Source: Desmodus rotundus | Taxonomy: Eukaryota; Chordata; Mammalia; Chiroptera; Phyllostomidae | Reading direction: 5' to 3' | Assembly: GCF_022682495.2 (NCBI RefSeq) | Contig: NC_071398.1 | Location: 16,374,934 to 16,438,933 of the forward strand | DNA: 64,000 bases | Shown: in pieces, positions 1 to 10,091 of the stretch | Layout of the letters: every line of letters starts with the position of its first letter | Numbering within the stretch: the first letter of the stretch is position 1 | Notes under the pieces: generated by a model | Told to the model about the DNA's origin: nothing | The model's database searches: none | What the model saw: only the letters and a program-made list of their open reading frames with translations | Position numbers and translations under genes: made by a program

Positions 1-649
1 CCCTTCAGTTCTAAATGATAGCTTTGCTGGATAGAATAACCTAGGTTTAGGTCTTTGCTTTTCATCACTTTGAATACTTCTAGCCAGTCCCTTCTTGCCT
101 GCAAAGGTTCTTTTGAGAAATCGGCTGACAGTCTTGCGGGGACTCCCTTATAGGTAACTAACTGCTTTTCTTTTGCTGCTTTTAAGATTCTCTCTTTATC
201 TTGAATCTTTTGCATTTTAATTATGATGTGTCTTGGTGTGCATCTCTTTGGATCCAACTTGTTTGGGACTCTCTGTGCTTCCTGGCCTTTTATATTTATT
301 TTCTTTGCCAAATTGGGGCAGTTTTCTTCCATTATTTTTTCAATAAGCTTTCAATTTCTTGCTGTTCCTCTTCTCCTTCTGGCACCTTTATGACTTGGAT
401 ATTGGCCCTTTTGGAGATGTCCCAGAGTCTTCTTAAACTCTCCTTGTTTTTTTGAATTCTTTTTCCTTCTTGTTCTTCTGGTTGAATGTTTATTTCTTCC
501 TTATGTTCCAAATTATTGATTTGAGTCCCAGCTTCCTCCCCTTCACTGTTGGTTTCCTGTGGATTTTTCTTTATTTCCCTTAGTAAAGCTTTCATTTCTT
601 CCCTTGTTCTTTTGTCGTATTCAATGAGAGCTTTGAGCATTCTGACCAC
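1..649 (-). pseudogene. L1-type ORF1 remnant
   Basis: The minus strand encodes fragments of an L1 ORF1 protein: the start of the C-terminal domain near 60-200 (equivalent of the segment TYKGVPIRLSADFS, here diverged) and a 105-residue piece at 332-649 with coiled-coil-like, Glu/Lys-rich sequence and the RRM-like VIKVPEGEEEQQEIE. Frames are broken, so no product is expected. It represents an older lineage than the copy at 4782. Confidence 0.7.
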
Positions 650-1245
650 CAGTGTTTTGAACTCTGGGTCTAGTAGGCTGCTGTCTCCACACCACTTAGT
701 TCTTATTCTGGGGTTCTGTCCTGTTCCTTCATTTGGATCATATTTCTTTGTCTCCTGATTTTGGCAGCCTTCTCGGGTCTGTGTATTTGGTACAGCTGCT
801 TTGATTCTGTTTTAGTGCACCTGTTAAGTCGTGTGTGGCAGAACCTTGGATATTCGCCAGGGTAGAGCAACCTTGGCTCTGTGTGTGGGGGGGAGGAGTC
901 AAAGAGTGGGCAGTGCTGCTGCTGGCTAACTTCTGGGGGCTTGCCTGGCGCTTGCTCCATTCCTAGTCACTTCATCCACTTCTCATATACAACTAGGAGG
1001 GTGGTGTAGAGGAGTGGGTGAAAGAGGTAAGGGGATTATGAAGTACAAATAGGTAGTTACAGAATAGCCATGGGGATGTACAGTTTAAGAAATGGAGTAG
1101 CGAAACAACTTATATGCATGACCCATGGACATGAACAATGGTGGGGGGATTTCCTGAGGGAGTGGGGGATGTTGTGTGGAGAGGAGCAAAGGATGAAAAA
1201 TTAGAACTGTAGTAGAATAATCAATGAAATATAATTTTAAAAAGT
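1..1245. mobile_element. Half-L1/L1-like copy with inverted 5' part
   Basis: Bases 1-965 read as an L1-type element on the minus strand: an ORF1 remnant (332-649 encodes EEMKALLREIKKNPQETNSE and a VPEGEEE core) followed by 5'UTR-like sequence to about 960. From about 970 the sequence is instead a plus-strand 3'UTR of the same family (tatgcatgacccatggacatgaac) ending in an A-rich tail near 1245. The 5' part inverted against the 3' part is the layout expected from twin priming during one L1-type insertion. Two abutting insertions cannot be excluded, because the left end is cut by the window. Confidence 0.7.
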
Positions 1246-2544
1246 GAAATCCCATTTTTAAAACAAAACACAAGCATTTATAAATAGACTTTTCATATAA
1301 TAGTGTTTGCATCTTATATCAGGGAGCATTATTTGCGTAACTCACATCAGTGCTGACCATTAATTCACCTTTTGTTAATTGTTAAGCATTCCCAACATAA
1401 AGTATCCTGTTTTCCACAAATATTTCCACTTAACTGCTTGCCTGACAATTGAACAGAAACATCTTATTTACTGCGTTAAGTCTGTAGTATTAGTTGTGTA
1501 AAGCTTTTATTATTTTGTTACCTGAAAGTAAATAGTCTTCTAAGAAGTCACAAAGTAGGTGGGCTCTCTGACAATTTTGGTCTTTCTGACCCTAAAGCAA
1601 TTGAACATTGAATACTATCAGGTTAACAGTAGTCAGGTGGGGATAAAATTCCAAGAAGAAAAAAGTAATTTACAGAGTTCTTTTTTTAACAGATCATTTT
1701 ATTTAAGCCTTATAATAACTCTGTGAGGCTATGCACTATCCATGTATAACTTTAATTTTTATTGTATTGATTGATTTGATTAGATTCTATATTTTAGTGA
1801 AAAGATTATCTGTGAGCCCACTGTCAGCCCAACTTTCATCTGCTCCTCCTCTGTCCTATCTCCTTCTCTCCCCATCAAAGGAAACGACTGTCTAAACTTT
1901 ATCTTTATTTATCATTCTCATCTTTTGTTTTTTCACATGTGTTTCTCATTTCTTACTATTACTTGAACCTGAGATTCTTTATTGGTAAAACCTACCTCAC
2001 AGGATTGTTTTGAAATTAAGTCAGAATATGTATATTTTGAGCTTTGCATAGTGTTTGTCCCTGCCCCAAAAGCACAGTAAATGGTAGCTCTAATTGTATT
2101 ATTAATGTTGTTACTTTGTTGAGACAGAACAAGAAAAGCACACTTTTCTTAGCTGTTTTCTTTGTTTATCTCCCTGGATTCTTCTGGGGGAAACTGAGGG
2201 AATATGGGCATTTGAGGTCTTCTCATCTTTTCCTGGAACTAGCAGAACAAAGCAGTAGAAAATGGGATTTGGACAACCAGCAGTTAGGGAACAGAATTCC
2301 CACAAGAGGAGGGGGGAAAATCTGCGCAATTAAGTTTCCAGTTTTTCCCTTCTCTTTCACTGCCTTGCACCTGCCCTCAGGGTAGGATTTCTGTTGACTT
2401 TGAATTTGATTCACTATAGTGAGACTCATACCCCCTCATAGCCAAGTGTGGAAGAATATTGAGGACCAAATTGACCCAAAATGATCAGTGACATAAATGG
2501 AGTTTCCTGGTGACTAAACAAACCAGCCAGTCAGCCCATTTCTG
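1246..2544. other. Intronic stretch, mostly unassigned
   Basis: AT-rich intron of NFAT5. About 1960-2110 (tgagattctttattggtaaaacct...cctcacaggattgtt) resembles a worn plus-strand MIR SINE, and 1690-1760 a minus-strand MIR piece. Short open frames at 2044-2429 show no recognisable protein similarity. Confidence 0.4.
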
Positions 2545-2765
2545 TTTTAATTTTTTATTATATTTTATTGATTATGCTATTATAGTTGTCCTGATTTTTC
2601 CCCCTTTACAGCCCTCTATCCAGCACCACCACTACCTCAGGAAATACCCACACCATTGCTCATGTCCAAGAGTCATGTATGTAAGTTCATTGGCTACTCC
2701 ATTTCCTATCCTGTACCTTACATTCCCATGATTATTCTGCAACTATGTATCTGTACTATTTTTAA
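2545..2765 (-). mobile_element. 3' end fragment of a half-L1/L1, minus strand
   Basis: The sequence begins with the reversed 3' terminus (tttattgattatgctattat) shared by all half-L1 copies in this window and continues into reversed 3'UTR. It stops where a second element starts with the same terminus at about 2766. It is a 5'-truncated copy of about 220 bases. Confidence 0.75.
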
Positions 2766-4325
2766 GTATTTTTATTGATTATGCTATTACAGTTTTCCCA
2801 ATTTTTCCCCAGTTATCCTTCTTCCAGCCTGCCCCCCCAAGTTTCCAGCATCCCCCCCCTTAGTTCATGTCCATGGGTTATACATATAAGTTCTTTGAGT
2901 CCTCTGTTTCCTATACCATTTTTTATCTTTCCCTGTCTATTTATGCTTACTAATTATGCTGCTTCTTCCCTGTACCTTTCCCCCCCAATCCTCCCTTCCC
3001 CCTCCTCACTGAACTCCGTCTGTGTGATGTCCATTTCTCTTGATTCTGTTCCTGTTCTGGTTGCTTGCTTAGCTTTTGCTTTTGTTGTTTTTCTTTCTTT
3101 TAGGTTCATTTGTTAATAATTGTGAGTTTATTGTCATATAATTGTTTATATTTTGGATCTTCTTTTTCTAAGATAAGTCCCTTTAATGTTTCATATAATA
3201 AGGGCTTGGTGATGATGAACCTCTTTAGTTTTTTCTTGTCTGGGAAGCTCTTTATCTGCCCTTGGATTTTAAACGATAACTCTACTGGGTAGAGCAATCT
3301 TGGCTGAAGGACTCTGCTTTTCATGACTTTGAATACTTCCTGCCAGTCCCTTCTAGCCTACAAAACTTCTTTTGAGAAATCAGCTGACAGTCTTATGGGA
3401 ACGCCCCTGTAGGTAACTAACTGCTTTTCTCTTGCTGCTTTTAAGATTCTCTCTTTATCTTTAACCTTTGGCGTTTTAATTCTGATGTGTTTTGAAGTGG
3501 GCCTCTTTGCACCCATCTTATTTGGGACTCTTTGTGCTTCCTGGGCTTGCATGTCTATTCCCTTTGCCTAACTGGGGAAGTTTTCTTTCATTATTTTTTC
3601 AGATAGATTTCCAATTTCCTGCTCTTTCTCTTCTCCTTCTGGCACCCCGTCCTGTGAATGTTGGGCCTTTGGAAGTTTTCCCGGAGGCTGCTTATACTAT
3701 CCTTGTTTTTTGGGATTCTTTTTTCTTCTTGTTGCTCTGATTGTTTTTACTTCCTTGTGTTCCAAATCATTGATTTGATTCTCAGCGTCATCCACTCTAC
3801 TGTTGTTGCCCTGTAAATTGTTCATTTCAGTTAGCGTATCCTTCATTTCTGACTGGATCTTTTTTATGTTGTGGAGGTCCTCACTAAGTTCCCTGAGCAT
3901 CCTTGTAACCAGGAAGAGTTTGGAACTCTGCATCTGATAGATTAATTATCTCCATTTTGTTTAGTTCTTTCTCTGGAGTTTTGATCTGTTTTTCCATTTG
4001 GGCCATATTTCTTTGTCTCTTCATTTTTGCAGCCTCCCTGTGTTTGTTTCTATGTATTAGGTAGAGCTGCTACAACTCCCTATCTTGGTTTCCTGGCCGA
4101 ATGTAATAGGTGTCCTGTAGTGTCCAGTGGCACAGCCTCCCCTATCACCCAAGCTGGGTACTTGAGGTGTACCCTTCATGTGGGCTGAGTACACCCTCCT
4201 CTTGTTGTTGAGCCTTGGTTGTTGTTGGCAGGTCAATGGGAGGGATTTACCCAGACCAGTCAGCTGAAAGGACTCTCTGTGACAACTAACCACCAACCTC
4301 TGCCCTCTGTCAGTCAGCTCGTTTT
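2766..4325 (-). mobile_element. Half-L1 (HAL1) copy, minus strand, 5' truncated
   Basis: Reading the minus strand from right to left gives a partial 5'UTR (about 4325-4010, matching the copy at 42531 over 43500-43740), an ORF1 relic (about 4010-3106), then directly a 3'UTR ending at 2766. No ORF2 (endonuclease or reverse transcriptase) lies between ORF1 and the 3'UTR, the defining layout of half-L1 elements, which must borrow the L1 machinery. Many frameshifts indicate an old copy. Confidence 0.8.
3106..4010 (-). pseudogene. HAL1 ORF1 pseudogene
   Basis: Pieces of L1 ORF1 protein are legible in order on the minus strand: an N-terminal coiled-coil region at 3697-3933 (ELSEDLHNIKKIQSEMK), then at 3358-3552 the C-terminal domain core (RVPNKMGAKRPTSKHIRI, TYRGVPIRLSADFSKE), then 3106-3324 the C-terminus (LQPRLLYPVELSF, ITKPLLYETLKG). 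Frameshifts and stops separate the pieces. Confidence 0.8.
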
Positions 4326-4362
4326 TCATTGCTTCACCCTCCCACCGCACATTGAGAAGCGT

Positions 4363-4391
4363 TAGTTTACTTTCAATCTGAAAGTAAACTA
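4363..4391. repeat. Perfect 13-bp inverted repeat, 3-base loop
   Basis: tagtttactttca is followed by atc and then by its exact reverse complement. It lies just beyond the 5' breakpoint of the minus-strand half-L1 copy, in sequence I cannot assign (4326-4766). Confidence 0.8.
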
Positions 4392-4730
4392 TCTGAAAAT
4401 CATTTAATTCCTTCATTTGTTCCTTTCCCTTAATTGCCCTGAGCTCTGCACCATTGCACCAAGATTAGACAAATTCTTAACTCTTCTGAGCTTGTTCTCT
4501 TGTTTTTCTAATTTCTTTTATCAATCACTTCTGTTAATAATTCAAGTTAACAGAGTTATTTATTTATTATAGCACAGTTGCCCTCATTCTACTAAGTGGA
4601 TACTTAAGCAGTTGTATTGTATTTTGGTCAACTAAAATTCATAATGAACCATTAAGTAAGTTGATTAAACATCATTATTGCACAAATTATTAGCAACATT
4701 AATAGAAAAAATATACATATAAAACAACAG

Positions 4731-5228
4731 TTACCCTATCTTGGCAGACTGATGACAGAATTCCTTAGAAAACAAAAGTAAGGGGGAACCAAGATGGTGG
4801 CGTAGGTAGACACACTGCGCCTCCTTGCACAACCAGAATGACAGAAAATCGAATGACAAGGAAGTCCGACACCAAGGAGATAAAAAATAAACATTCATCC
4901 AGACCGGTTGCAGGGGCGGAGACGGGCAGCCGGGGCAGAGAGGGCTCGTGTTGCCGTGGCGGGACCGAGAGGGGCGGAGTGTGGGATGAACGGGGCAGGC
5001 AGTCTGACCACTAGCAGACCCTGCGGCCCTACATTCGAGCACAGATAAACTGAGAGGGCTGGACTCAGAGTGGCAGAGAACGGGGCAGGCAGAGCAGCGG
5101 GTAGCAGAACCCGAGGCCCCACATTCGTGCATAGATAAACCGGGACGAACGGCAGGGAGTGAAGCAGACCTTGTAACCCAGGGCTCCAGTGCAACGAAAT
5201 AAAGCCTCAAACCTCTGAGTGAAAACAC
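4731..5228 (-). other. Antisense open reading frame in HAL1 5'UTR (ORF0-like?)
   Basis: A 165-codon frame runs antisense through the 5'UTR of the young half-L1 and ends in flanking DNA. The other full-length copy has a similarly placed antisense frame (55624-56016, 130 codons), and both read EAQCVYLRxHLG near their ends at the element's 5' boundary. Primate L1 has an antisense ORF0 in its 5'UTR, so an analogy is possible. GC-rich sequence with few stops is the simpler explanation. No family is recognised. Confidence 0.3.
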
Positions 5229-6777
5229 CCGTGGGGGTTGGGGCGGCAGCAGGAGAAACTCCCAGCCTCACAAGATAGGTCGTTGGAGAGACCCACAGGG
5301 GCCTAGAGCGTGCACAGGCCCACCCACTCGGGAAGCAGCACCAGAGGGGCCCAATTTGATTGTGGGTAGCAGAGGGGTGACTGAAATCTGGCAGAGAGTG
5401 GAGCAGGTGCCATTATTCTCGGCCCCTCCCCCACGTACAGCGTCACTGCGCAGTGTCACAGCACAGCAACCAGCGTTACCCCCCCCCCCCCCCGAACACC
5501 TAAAGCTCCGCCCCTTTAAACAACAGAAGCACCAAGACCAAAAAAAAAAAAGGCCCAAATGACAGAACACTTCAAAGCTCTAGAAATAATTCAACTAAGC
5601 AGCGAACAGATAGCCAACCTATCAGATGCACAGTTCAAAACACTGGTAATCAAGAAGCTCACAGAATTGGTTGAATTTGGTTGGAAATTAGATGAAAAAA
5701 TGACGGCTATGCTAAGAGAGACAAAGGAAAATGTACAGGGAACCAATAGTGAGGCAAAGGAAACTGGGACTCAAATCAATGGTGTGGACCAGAAGGAAGA
5801 AAGAAACATCCAACCAGAAAAGAATGAAGAAACAAGAATTTGGAAAAATGAGGAGAGGCTTAGGAACCTCCAGGACATCTTGAAACGTTCCAACATCCGA
5901 ATTATAGGGGTGCCAGAAGGAGAAGAGGAAGAACAAAAAATTGAAAACTTATTTGAACAAATAATGAAGGAGAACTTCCCCAATCTGGCAAAGGAAATAG
6001 ACTTCCAGGAAGTCCAGGAAGCTCAGAGAGTCCCAAAGAAGCTGGACCCAAGGAGGAACACACCAAGGCACATCATAATTACATCAGCCAAGATGCAGAA
6101 GGAGAGAATCTTAGAAGCAGCAAGAGAAAAGGACACAGTTACCTACAAAGGGGTTCCCATAAGACTGTCAGCTGATTTCTCCAAAGAGACCTTACAGGCA
6201 AGAAGGGGCTGGAAAGAAGTATTCCAAGTTATGAAAGGGAAGAACCTATATCCAAGATTGCTCTATCCAGCAGAGCTATCATTTAGAATGGAAGGGCAGA
6301 TAAAGTGCTTCTCAGATAAGGTCAAGTTAAAGGAGTTCATCACCAAGCCCTTATTATATGAAATGTTAAAGGGATTTACCTAAGAAAAAGATAAAAAATA
6401 TGAGCAGTAAAAATGACAGCAAACTCAAAGTTAATAACAACCATACCTAAAACAAAAACAAAAGAAAACTAAGCCAACAACTAGAACAGGAACAGAACCA
6501 CAGAAATGGAGATCACATGGAGGGTTATCAACAGGGAAGTGGGAGGGGGAGGGGGGAAAAGGTACAGAGAATAAGCATAAATGATAGGTGGAAATAGACA
6601 GGGGGAGGGTAAGAATAGTGTAGGAAATGTAGAAGCCAAAGAACTTATAAGTATGACCCATGGACATGAACTATAGCGGGGGAATGTGGGAGGGAAGGGG
6701 TGGGCAGGATGGAGTGGAGTGAGGGGGTGGGAATGGGACTATTGTAATAGCATAATCAATAAATATATTTAAAAAAA
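4782..6777 (+). mobile_element. Full-length half-L1 (HAL1) retrotransposon, young copy
   Basis: A complete insertion with a 15-bp target duplication agaaaacaaaagtaa at 4767-4781 and 6778-6792. Its order is a GC- and CpG-rich 5'UTR beginning gggggaaccaagatggtggc (4782-5558), intact ORF1 (5559-6383), and a purine-rich 3'UTR with AATAAA near the end and an A tail. There is no ORF2: the 3'UTR follows ORF1 at once. Such half-L1 elements are non-autonomous and are thought to be mobilised by L1 reverse transcriptase. It is in the sense direction relative to NFAT5, in the intron upstream of the first exon seen. The intact ORF1 and perfect target duplication suggest recent insertion. Confidence 0.9.
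5559..6383 (+). CDS. HAL1 ORF1 protein (L1 ORF1p-like RNA chaperone), intact
   Basis: This 274-codon open frame encodes an L1 ORF1p-like protein, a trimeric single-stranded-RNA-binding chaperone that coats the element's RNA in cytoplasmic particles. From the N-terminus: Leu/Glu-rich helix (about 1-60), a Glu/Lys-rich coiled-coil region (60-110), an RRM-like core (RSNIRIIGVPEGEEEEQ, about 111-127), and the C-terminal domain (about 160-274). That domain has TPRHIIITSAK, EAAREKDTVTYKGVPIRLSA, QARRGWKEVFQVMK, LYPRLLYPAELSF and the terminal KPLLYEMLKGF. It is shorter than human L1 ORF1p (338 residues), mainly in the coiled coil. The start at 5559 follows a run of C and A. One codon is missing near the end (FITKP where the sister copy has FIITKP). 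No reverse transcriptase follows. Expression is not shown by sequence alone. Confidence 0.88.
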   Translation: MTEHFKALEIIQLSSEQIANLSDAQFKTLVIKKLTELVEFGWKLDEKMTAMLRETKENVQGTNSEAKETGTQINGVDQKEERNIQPEKNEETRIWKNEERLRNLQDILKRSNIRIIGVPEGEEEEQKIENLFEQIMKENFPNLAKEIDFQEVQEAQRVPKKLDPRRNTPRHIIITSAKMQKERILEAAREKDTVTYKGVPIRLSADFSKETLQARRGWKEVFQVMKGKNLYPRLLYPAELSFRMEGQIKCFSDKVKLKEFITKPLLYEMLKGFT

Positions 6778-6792
6778 AGAAAACAAAAGTAA

Positions 6793-9667
6793 AATCATTT
6801 CTAATTTTTAATGAAAAAGTGAGTGTATTTAATAAATAACTGGACAAGTAATTTTTACCAACGATTACATTAATCCTTATTAAATACCACTTTATTGTTT
6901 TGGGCAAATATTCTAACTTTTCTCATGATATGTGATGATTATGACATACAATATATTTTTCTTAAGCCTGTGTCATTCGCAAATTCTCTACTTTTGTTTA
7001 AGTTGTTAATATATTAACCACCTTCCTCCAAATTGAACCCATGTTTTGGGTGCTCTTGCCTAGAGTCATCTATCTTACTAGGTTTACATTTCTTCATCTT
7101 GTTCATAAGAACTTTAAAAGCTTTTCATCAGACATTTTACTAATTTTGGGTAACTATGTCTGCAGAATTTTCCTGATCCTCTAGTAGAAGAGCCTCAAAA
7201 AGCGAGTTAGATTCATTTGCAGCTTGATCTTCTTCATAATTTCACTTTTTACAAATAGAAAGTATGTCCATGTCTATTTATGACTACTCGTTCAGGAGTT
7301 TTTTTCATTGGCTAGTGGAGGCTGTGAAAGTGTTTAATTTGCATCGAATTTGAGACTAAATGACAATAGTACTAACAGCATAATACATATTCCTTAAATC
7401 TTCCATTTTATGAGAAGCAGATTTAAGAGGCCAGTGTATGTGGTTGAGTTATATAGTTACAACTCAGAGGGAATATCTTTGACATAATGGAGTAAAAGAA
7501 GAGTTTAAATGAGGATTCAAAGTCTTACAGAGGTTGTTTAAAATAGCAGACCTAACTCGCTTCTGTCTGAAGTCAGAGCCTGTGATGGTAATGACTATAT
7601 TAACTGCTGCTGTCTTTGGAGAGAGATGTTAAACTTCTGACTTCTTTAATTTCCAAACACTTGAGTCAGTTAATCAAAAAATACCTTTGATGAATAAATG
7701 AATCCAGTCTTCCCACCCCGTCCACTTGACCTTTCATGTTACTTCATTTACAGTATTTTAGGGTGCAGGCTATATGGGAAGAGCTGAGATATAATAAGTT
7801 CTATATTTAGTTACTTTCCAGTGTATTATGATTAACATTGCTTTTGTACCTCTAATGTGGACTCAATTTATACCCTTCTTTGGCAAAGGTAGAGTGTTTC
7901 ACACCACAAGGGTTTGTTTTGATTTATTTATTTGAATAATTACAGAGAAGTACAGAAATAGTCCCAACCAGTGAAGCACTGTTAGTGATGGAGCTATTAA
8001 TAGGATAAGGTTTTTTCCCTTAATAAATGTATTCCATTTACATATAAGTTAATTTTTATTTTCAAATTTCCTTTTTGTTTGGAAAGAAAGTGAGTCGAAT
8101 GTATTTCTCTTTTATATATAAGAACTCTCTTTTTCAACATGGATTAAGAAAAATAATTGTGTTAAAATCAATATTTGATGACATGTTTTAATTAGGTTTT
8201 CCCTATATTTTTTGAAATATAGAAGTAATTTACTTAAGGCTTTTAGCAACATTTTAATAAGCTGAAAATTTTCAGTCAGGGCATATTATAATCACACAGG
8301 TGTCAAATTTGCCAAATGCTTTGAAGATATAAATTTTAAGTGTTATGTAATAGGGTTTTTCAAAAGAAACTTTTATGTTGATTTTTTACTGAGAATGAAG
8401 ATTATTTAATAGTACAACTTCTAATTCTAGCTTTCCTTCACAACTTCTTCCTTATCCCTATCCACATTAAAGTTAATTACATACTTTTTAAAGTTAAATG
8501 TTTATTATATATCTTTTCCAATACCATTTAGTCCCCTTATACTCTCCTCCCCCACCCCCCAGCAATACCACACAATATATCTACTTTAATGGTTAACTGG
8601 GAGGATCAAGGTATTTATGAATTCAGTAATCAGTTAACAAAAAGTATTGTTTTTTACCAAGACTAAAATGTCTTATATGGCTACCTGAGATATTTTAATC
8701 ACTCATACAAATAATTAATAATCTTCTTTGATTGTTGGAATGTTGGGTTTCTTGGAATATTAGTCAAGTCCCTTAAACTCTGTGCCATGGTTCTTTGGAA
8801 ACTGGGCATATGATTCTAATTGGTCTTTTGAAGTTCTTCCAACACTGATTCTACTATCTTTAGAGAGTATGTTGAGAATTATGTGTGTCCAAAAACCATA
8901 TAATAATAACTATAACAGAATTTTTAAATAGTAGATACAAATTTAATTTTATGGATAATTAGAGTATTAAAATACATTAAAAATAAATAGTATTCTTTAA
9001 TCTGGAATGCAAAAGTAATCATAATCTAATATAGGCAATAATACTCTCTGACATAAGAGTATTCTATACTTGTGCCTTTCTAGAGTTGGAGATTTCTCAG
9101 AGTAAGAAGTATTTCCTTGAGCCATGACATTCATTTTTTAGCTTCATTAGGAGGAAAAAATGCATTATGATAGCAAACTAAAATATTTGCTAAAAGGTAC
9201 TATGTAAAATAGCATGACTAATGGTTTACTTGAAGAAGGTAGTTTAAAGCTGATATATTATCTAATATAGTTATCTCAATATGTGAAAGATGTTAAGTTA
9301 CACTCATTATTATACAGGGAAATGTTGGAACATCTTAGGTTATTTGCCATTCTCTTATTCTGTCTAGTTTTATAAAGTTTTAAAATTTATTAACTTTTTC
9401 TGGAGACCATTTTAAGCATTAAAGGGTAAAACCCAGAAGAAAGCAGGGGGTAGAACTAATGGAAAATTTACTCTTTTGTTCAGTAATATTATATGATAAA
9501 AGGAAAAATATTTGTTAGCAATTTTTAAAACAGTAATTTTATGGAGTCTTTGTGTGTGTGTGAATAATATAGTTCCTCTTGTGAGTGAAAAAGATATACT
9601 TGTGCTCATATATTAGATTGTTGACTTACACTCTTACCACAATTTTTTCTCTTCCCTTCACCCGCAG
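6793..9667. other. NFAT5 intron, mostly unique AT-rich sequence
   Basis: No coding exon or RNA gene was recognised. A purine/pyrimidine-biased piece at about 8490-8575 (ttccaataccatttagtcccc) may be a worn 3' end of an L1-type element on the minus strand. The last bases before 9668 form the branch-point and pyrimidine tract of the next exon. Confidence 0.5.
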
Positions 9668-9793
9668 AATCTGTATATGATCTTCTCCCAAAGGAGTTAC
9701 AGTTACCGCCATCTAGAGAAACATCTGTAGCATCAATGAGTCAGACAAGTGGTGGTGAGGCAGGCTCGCCTCCTCCAGCTGTAGTTGCTGCTG
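9668..9793 (+). CDS. NFAT5: NFAT5 exon, N-terminal region (residues ~25-66)
   Basis: This 126-base exon encodes [16 protein letters not shown]... through ...[10 protein letters not shown], the acidic and serine/proline-rich N-terminal segment of long NFAT5 isoforms. The acceptor is a pyrimidine tract ending cccgcag and the donor is g/gtatgc. The exon enters after one base of a Glu codon and leaves after one base of an Asp codon. In mammals N-terminal exons of NFAT5 are alternatively spliced and change nuclear export and membrane targeting. The exon is therefore a candidate for skipping, in which case translation can start at the Met in the next exon. The preceding exon, encoding the start of the long isoform, is not in the window. 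Confidence 0.95.
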
Positions 9794-9913
9794 GTATGCA
9801 TTTCATTTTACTTTATTAAGAAAACTAGGGTATTATCTGGCCAACATGAACAGTGCTGGTAAAGTTTATATCAAAAAGAGTGTGATTTGAGGCTTTGTTT
9901 TAGGTTTAATTTT

Positions 9914-10091
9914 TAAAAAGATTTTTATTTATTTATTTATTTTTAGAGAGAGGTGACATCACTTGCCTCTCACATACCCCTACCTGGGAACCTGGCCTAC
10001 AACCCAGGCATGTGCCCTGACTGGGAATCGAACCAGCGACCGTTAGGTTCACAGTCTGGAGCTCAGTCGACTGAGCCATACCAGCCAGATT
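9914..10091 (-). mobile_element. VES-type tRNA-derived SINE, minus strand
   Basis: The A-rich tail is at the left (tttaaaaagatttttattta). The reversed tRNA-like head at the right contains the reversed B box region (gggaatcgaaccagcgacc) and A box region (gactgagccataccagcca). VES SINEs are bat-specific RNA polymerase III-derived retroposons. Confidence 0.85.

Noticed and set aside
332..758. Open frames on both strands at the left end as host genes
   Set aside because: The minus frame is an L1-type ORF1 remnant and the plus frame is its shadow.
4895..5570. Further antisense frames in the HAL1 5'UTR as separate genes
   Set aside because: They overlap each other in a GC- and C/G-run-rich stretch with few stop codons. 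Only the one shared with the second copy is worth keeping as a question.
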